Source: Hyphococcus sp.
Lineage (GTDB): Bacteria; Pseudomonadota; Alphaproteobacteria; Caulobacterales; Parvularculaceae
Assembly: GCA_021604585.1 (NCBI GenBank)
Contig: BQJG01000023.1
Coordinates: 1-50,187 of the forward strand
Direction: 5' to 3'
Length of the DNA: 50,187 nucleotides
This document shows positions 48,884-50,187 of this stretch, piece by piece (position 1 is the stretch's first letter; every line of letters starts with the position of its first letter). The translations under genes and the position numbers were made by a program. The notes beneath the pieces were generated by a model, which saw nothing but the letters and a program-made list of their open reading frames with translations, did not search any database and was not told the origin of the DNA.

Positions 48884-50187
48884 ATGTTTCGATCGATAGC
48901 GCTGCTATGCCTATTGCTTTCAGCCGCCTGCATAAAAAATCCCGAGCCGCCGCAAGCCATCGACCTGATCGTGACAGGCGGCGTAGTCATTCATACGGAC
49001 TCGGACGCACCGCCCATCATAGAAGACATTGCAATCGCAGACGGACGCATTGTCGCCGTCGGCGCCGATCTCGCTAAACAATACGCCGCGAAACAAACCT
49101 ATGACGCGAGCGGACGCTATATCATTCCCGGTCTTGCCGACATGCATTCGCATTTTGGTAATGGCATTCTTGAAGGCGATGCCGACGACACGGCGCAAGT
49201 GCTGTCGCGCCATCTTTATTTTGGCAACACGACGATCCTCAATCTCGGCTCGGCGCAAGGCTGGCCGAACCGCATTGACGAATTGCGCGCAAGCATGGCG
49301 TCAGGCGAGATCGCCGGACCGCGCCTGCTCGCGGTTGGCGCCTTGATCACCGTGCCCGGTTCGCATCCGGTATCGACGATTTATTCGCAGGCGCTGCAAG
49401 AACAGATCGCGGATCTGCTTTCGCGCATCCGCACATCCGGCGCCATCGATTTGTCGCCAATCCGCGCTACGACGCTTGCCACGTCGCCAGAAAATATCGC
49501 CTCGGAAGTACGCAGGGTCGGCGACTGGGGCGCTGATGCAATCAAAATCACGGTCGAGTCCGGTCCCGATGATTTCGGCGACAATCATCCGCAAATGCCG
49601 CCGGAGATGATCCGCGCCGCAAGCGACGCCGCAAAAGCCTATGGCATTCCGGTTCTGTGTCATATTTCGTCGCTCGATGAGGTCGAGGACTGTCTCAACA
49701 ACGGCGCGTCGGGAATTGTCCACGCGATGACGCCGGAAGAAGCCCTGCCTGACGATATCGAACAACGTTTGGCCGACGCGGCGTTTGTGATAATCCCCAC
49801 CGCCTCGTTGTTCGACGGCTGGCGGCGTTATGGCGATGAACCTGCATTGCTCGACCGGCCAGTGCTCGCCGGCGTGTTGAGCGAGTACGAACATGGCTGG
49901 CTTGCTGCGCCGCATATGCAGGAAATTTTCGGCGGCAGTCCGGAATGGAGCGCCTCGATTGACCGGATGGCGCAGCACCTGAAAAAGTTTCACGATTTTG
50001 GCGGCATGATCATCGCCGGCACCGACACCGGCAATCCCTATCGCATCGCCGGTGTCGCCCTGCATGAAGAACTCGCTTTCTATGTCGAAGCAGTGGGCCT
50101 CACCCCGCGCGAAGCGCTGGCGACGGCGACAGTCAACGCCGCGCGGCTAGTCGGCGATCAAAACGAATGGGGCGCCCTCCGCGAGGG
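48884..50187 (+). CDS. Amidohydrolase-family lipoprotein (C-terminal part beyond window)
   Basis: The first 434 residues are visible. MFRSIALLCLLLSAACIKN is a signal with a probable lipobox cysteine (Cys16). The metal-dependent amidohydrolase fold follows: IVTGGVVIHTD, IIPGLADMHSHFGNG (HxH pair), DAIKITVESG (position of the bridging lysine), VLCHISSLDEVED, GIVHAMTPEE and MIIAGTDTGNPYRIAG. The ending LTPREALATATVNAARLVGD is the usual C-terminal block, so little is missing. GGGGAGAG precedes the ATG. It would be a periplasmic imidazolonepropionase- or prolidase-like hydrolase; the substrate is unknown. Confidence 0.9.
   Translation, partial: MFRSIALLCLLLSAACIKNPEPPQAIDLIVTGGVVIHTDSDAPPIIEDIAIADGRIVAVGADLAKQYAAKQTYDASGRYIIPGLADMHSHFGNGILEGDADDTAQVLSRHLYFGNTTILNLGSAQGWPNRIDELRASMASGEIAGPRLLAVGALITVPGSHPVSTIYSQALQEQIADLLSRIRTSGAIDLSPIRATTLATSPENIASEVRRVGDWGADAIKITVESGPDDFGDNHPQMPPEMIRAASDAAKAYGIPVLCHISSLDEVEDCLNNGASGIVHAMTPEEALPDDIEQRLADAAFVIIPTASLFDGWRRYGDEPALLDRPVLAGVLSEYEHGWLAAPHMQEIFGGSPEWSASIDRMAQHLKKFHDFGGMIIAGTDTGNPYRIAGVALHEELAFYVEAVGLTPREALATATVNAARLVGDQNEWGALRE

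Noticed and set aside
1..50187. CRISPR arrays, prophage, restriction or toxin-antitoxin systems
   Set aside because: No regularly spaced repeats, Cas-like, phage structural or recognisable defence genes were seen on either strand.

Overview
The window reads as a chromosomal segment of an alphaproteobacterium. Support comes from the gene content (Usg-family protein, membrane urate oxidase PuuD, split XdhAB xanthine dehydrogenase, a KamA-type lysine 2,3-aminomutase next to an ATP-grasp ligase), the moderately high GC with GCG/GCC-rich coding, and tight ATGA/TGATG gene overlaps. A marine Hyphomonadaceae/Parvularculaceae-type organism would fit, but the family is a guess. No phage, plasmid or CRISPR system is visible. 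The only clear mobile element is one IS with a frameshifted transposase.

Layout. 1-2644: an ATP-grasp ligase (cut by the window edge) and kamA on the minus strand, then a TauE/SafE exporter. 2645-3398: a long AT-richer non-coding leader ahead of a TonB-dependent receptor (3399-6161). 6303-11964: a small envelope-glycan cluster with a HAD-IB phosphatase, a TagB/F-like CDP-polyol phosphotransferase, a MobA-like nucleotidyltransferase, a Wzx-type flippase and a GT4 glycosyltransferase. 11987-21526: a complete purine-ring degradation block. XdhABC take hypoxanthine/xanthine to urate, PuuD makes 5-hydroxyisourate, UraH and UraD yield S-allantoin, PuuE opens it to allantoate, allantoicase (Alc) gives ureidoglycolate and AllA releases glyoxylate plus urea. 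21662-25323: ung, the IS, tRNA-Ser(GGA), a small membrane protein, TerC and a 29-residue peptide.

25386-33287: kdsB-VanZ-galE on the minus strand (LPS precursors), a PPP-type phosphatase, a C-methyltransferase-like protein, MAPEG, argE, a lysine-rich histone H1-like protein and a two-domain FKBP lipoprotein. 33420-36787: a phospholipid-synthesis operon (CDP-alcohol phosphotransferase, CdsA, PlsC, membrane protein) beside a MarR regulator with a probable self-operator. 36897-40948: an M19 dipeptidase-like lipoprotein, usg, then a polyamine pair (ornithine decarboxylase and a deoxyhypusine synthase-like enzyme). 41129-44890: an esterase, two membrane fatty-acid desaturase-family enzymes in tandem, and two small unrecognised minus-strand genes. 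45113 to the end: an HTH regulator, an ABC-F ATPase, a VOC protein, a thioesterase and a truncated amidohydrolase lipoprotein.

I found no single unmistakable new system. The best leads are: a two-gene unit in which an ATGA junction appears to have become ATAA, removing the start codon but keeping the upstream stop (44579); GalE with methionine at the catalytic lysine position; an 18-bp perfect palindrome in the galE/phosphatase divergent promoter; the uncharacterised lipid operon; the ornithine decarboxylase leader; and the phospho-polyol glycan cluster. Everything here was judged by eye; no database search was run.
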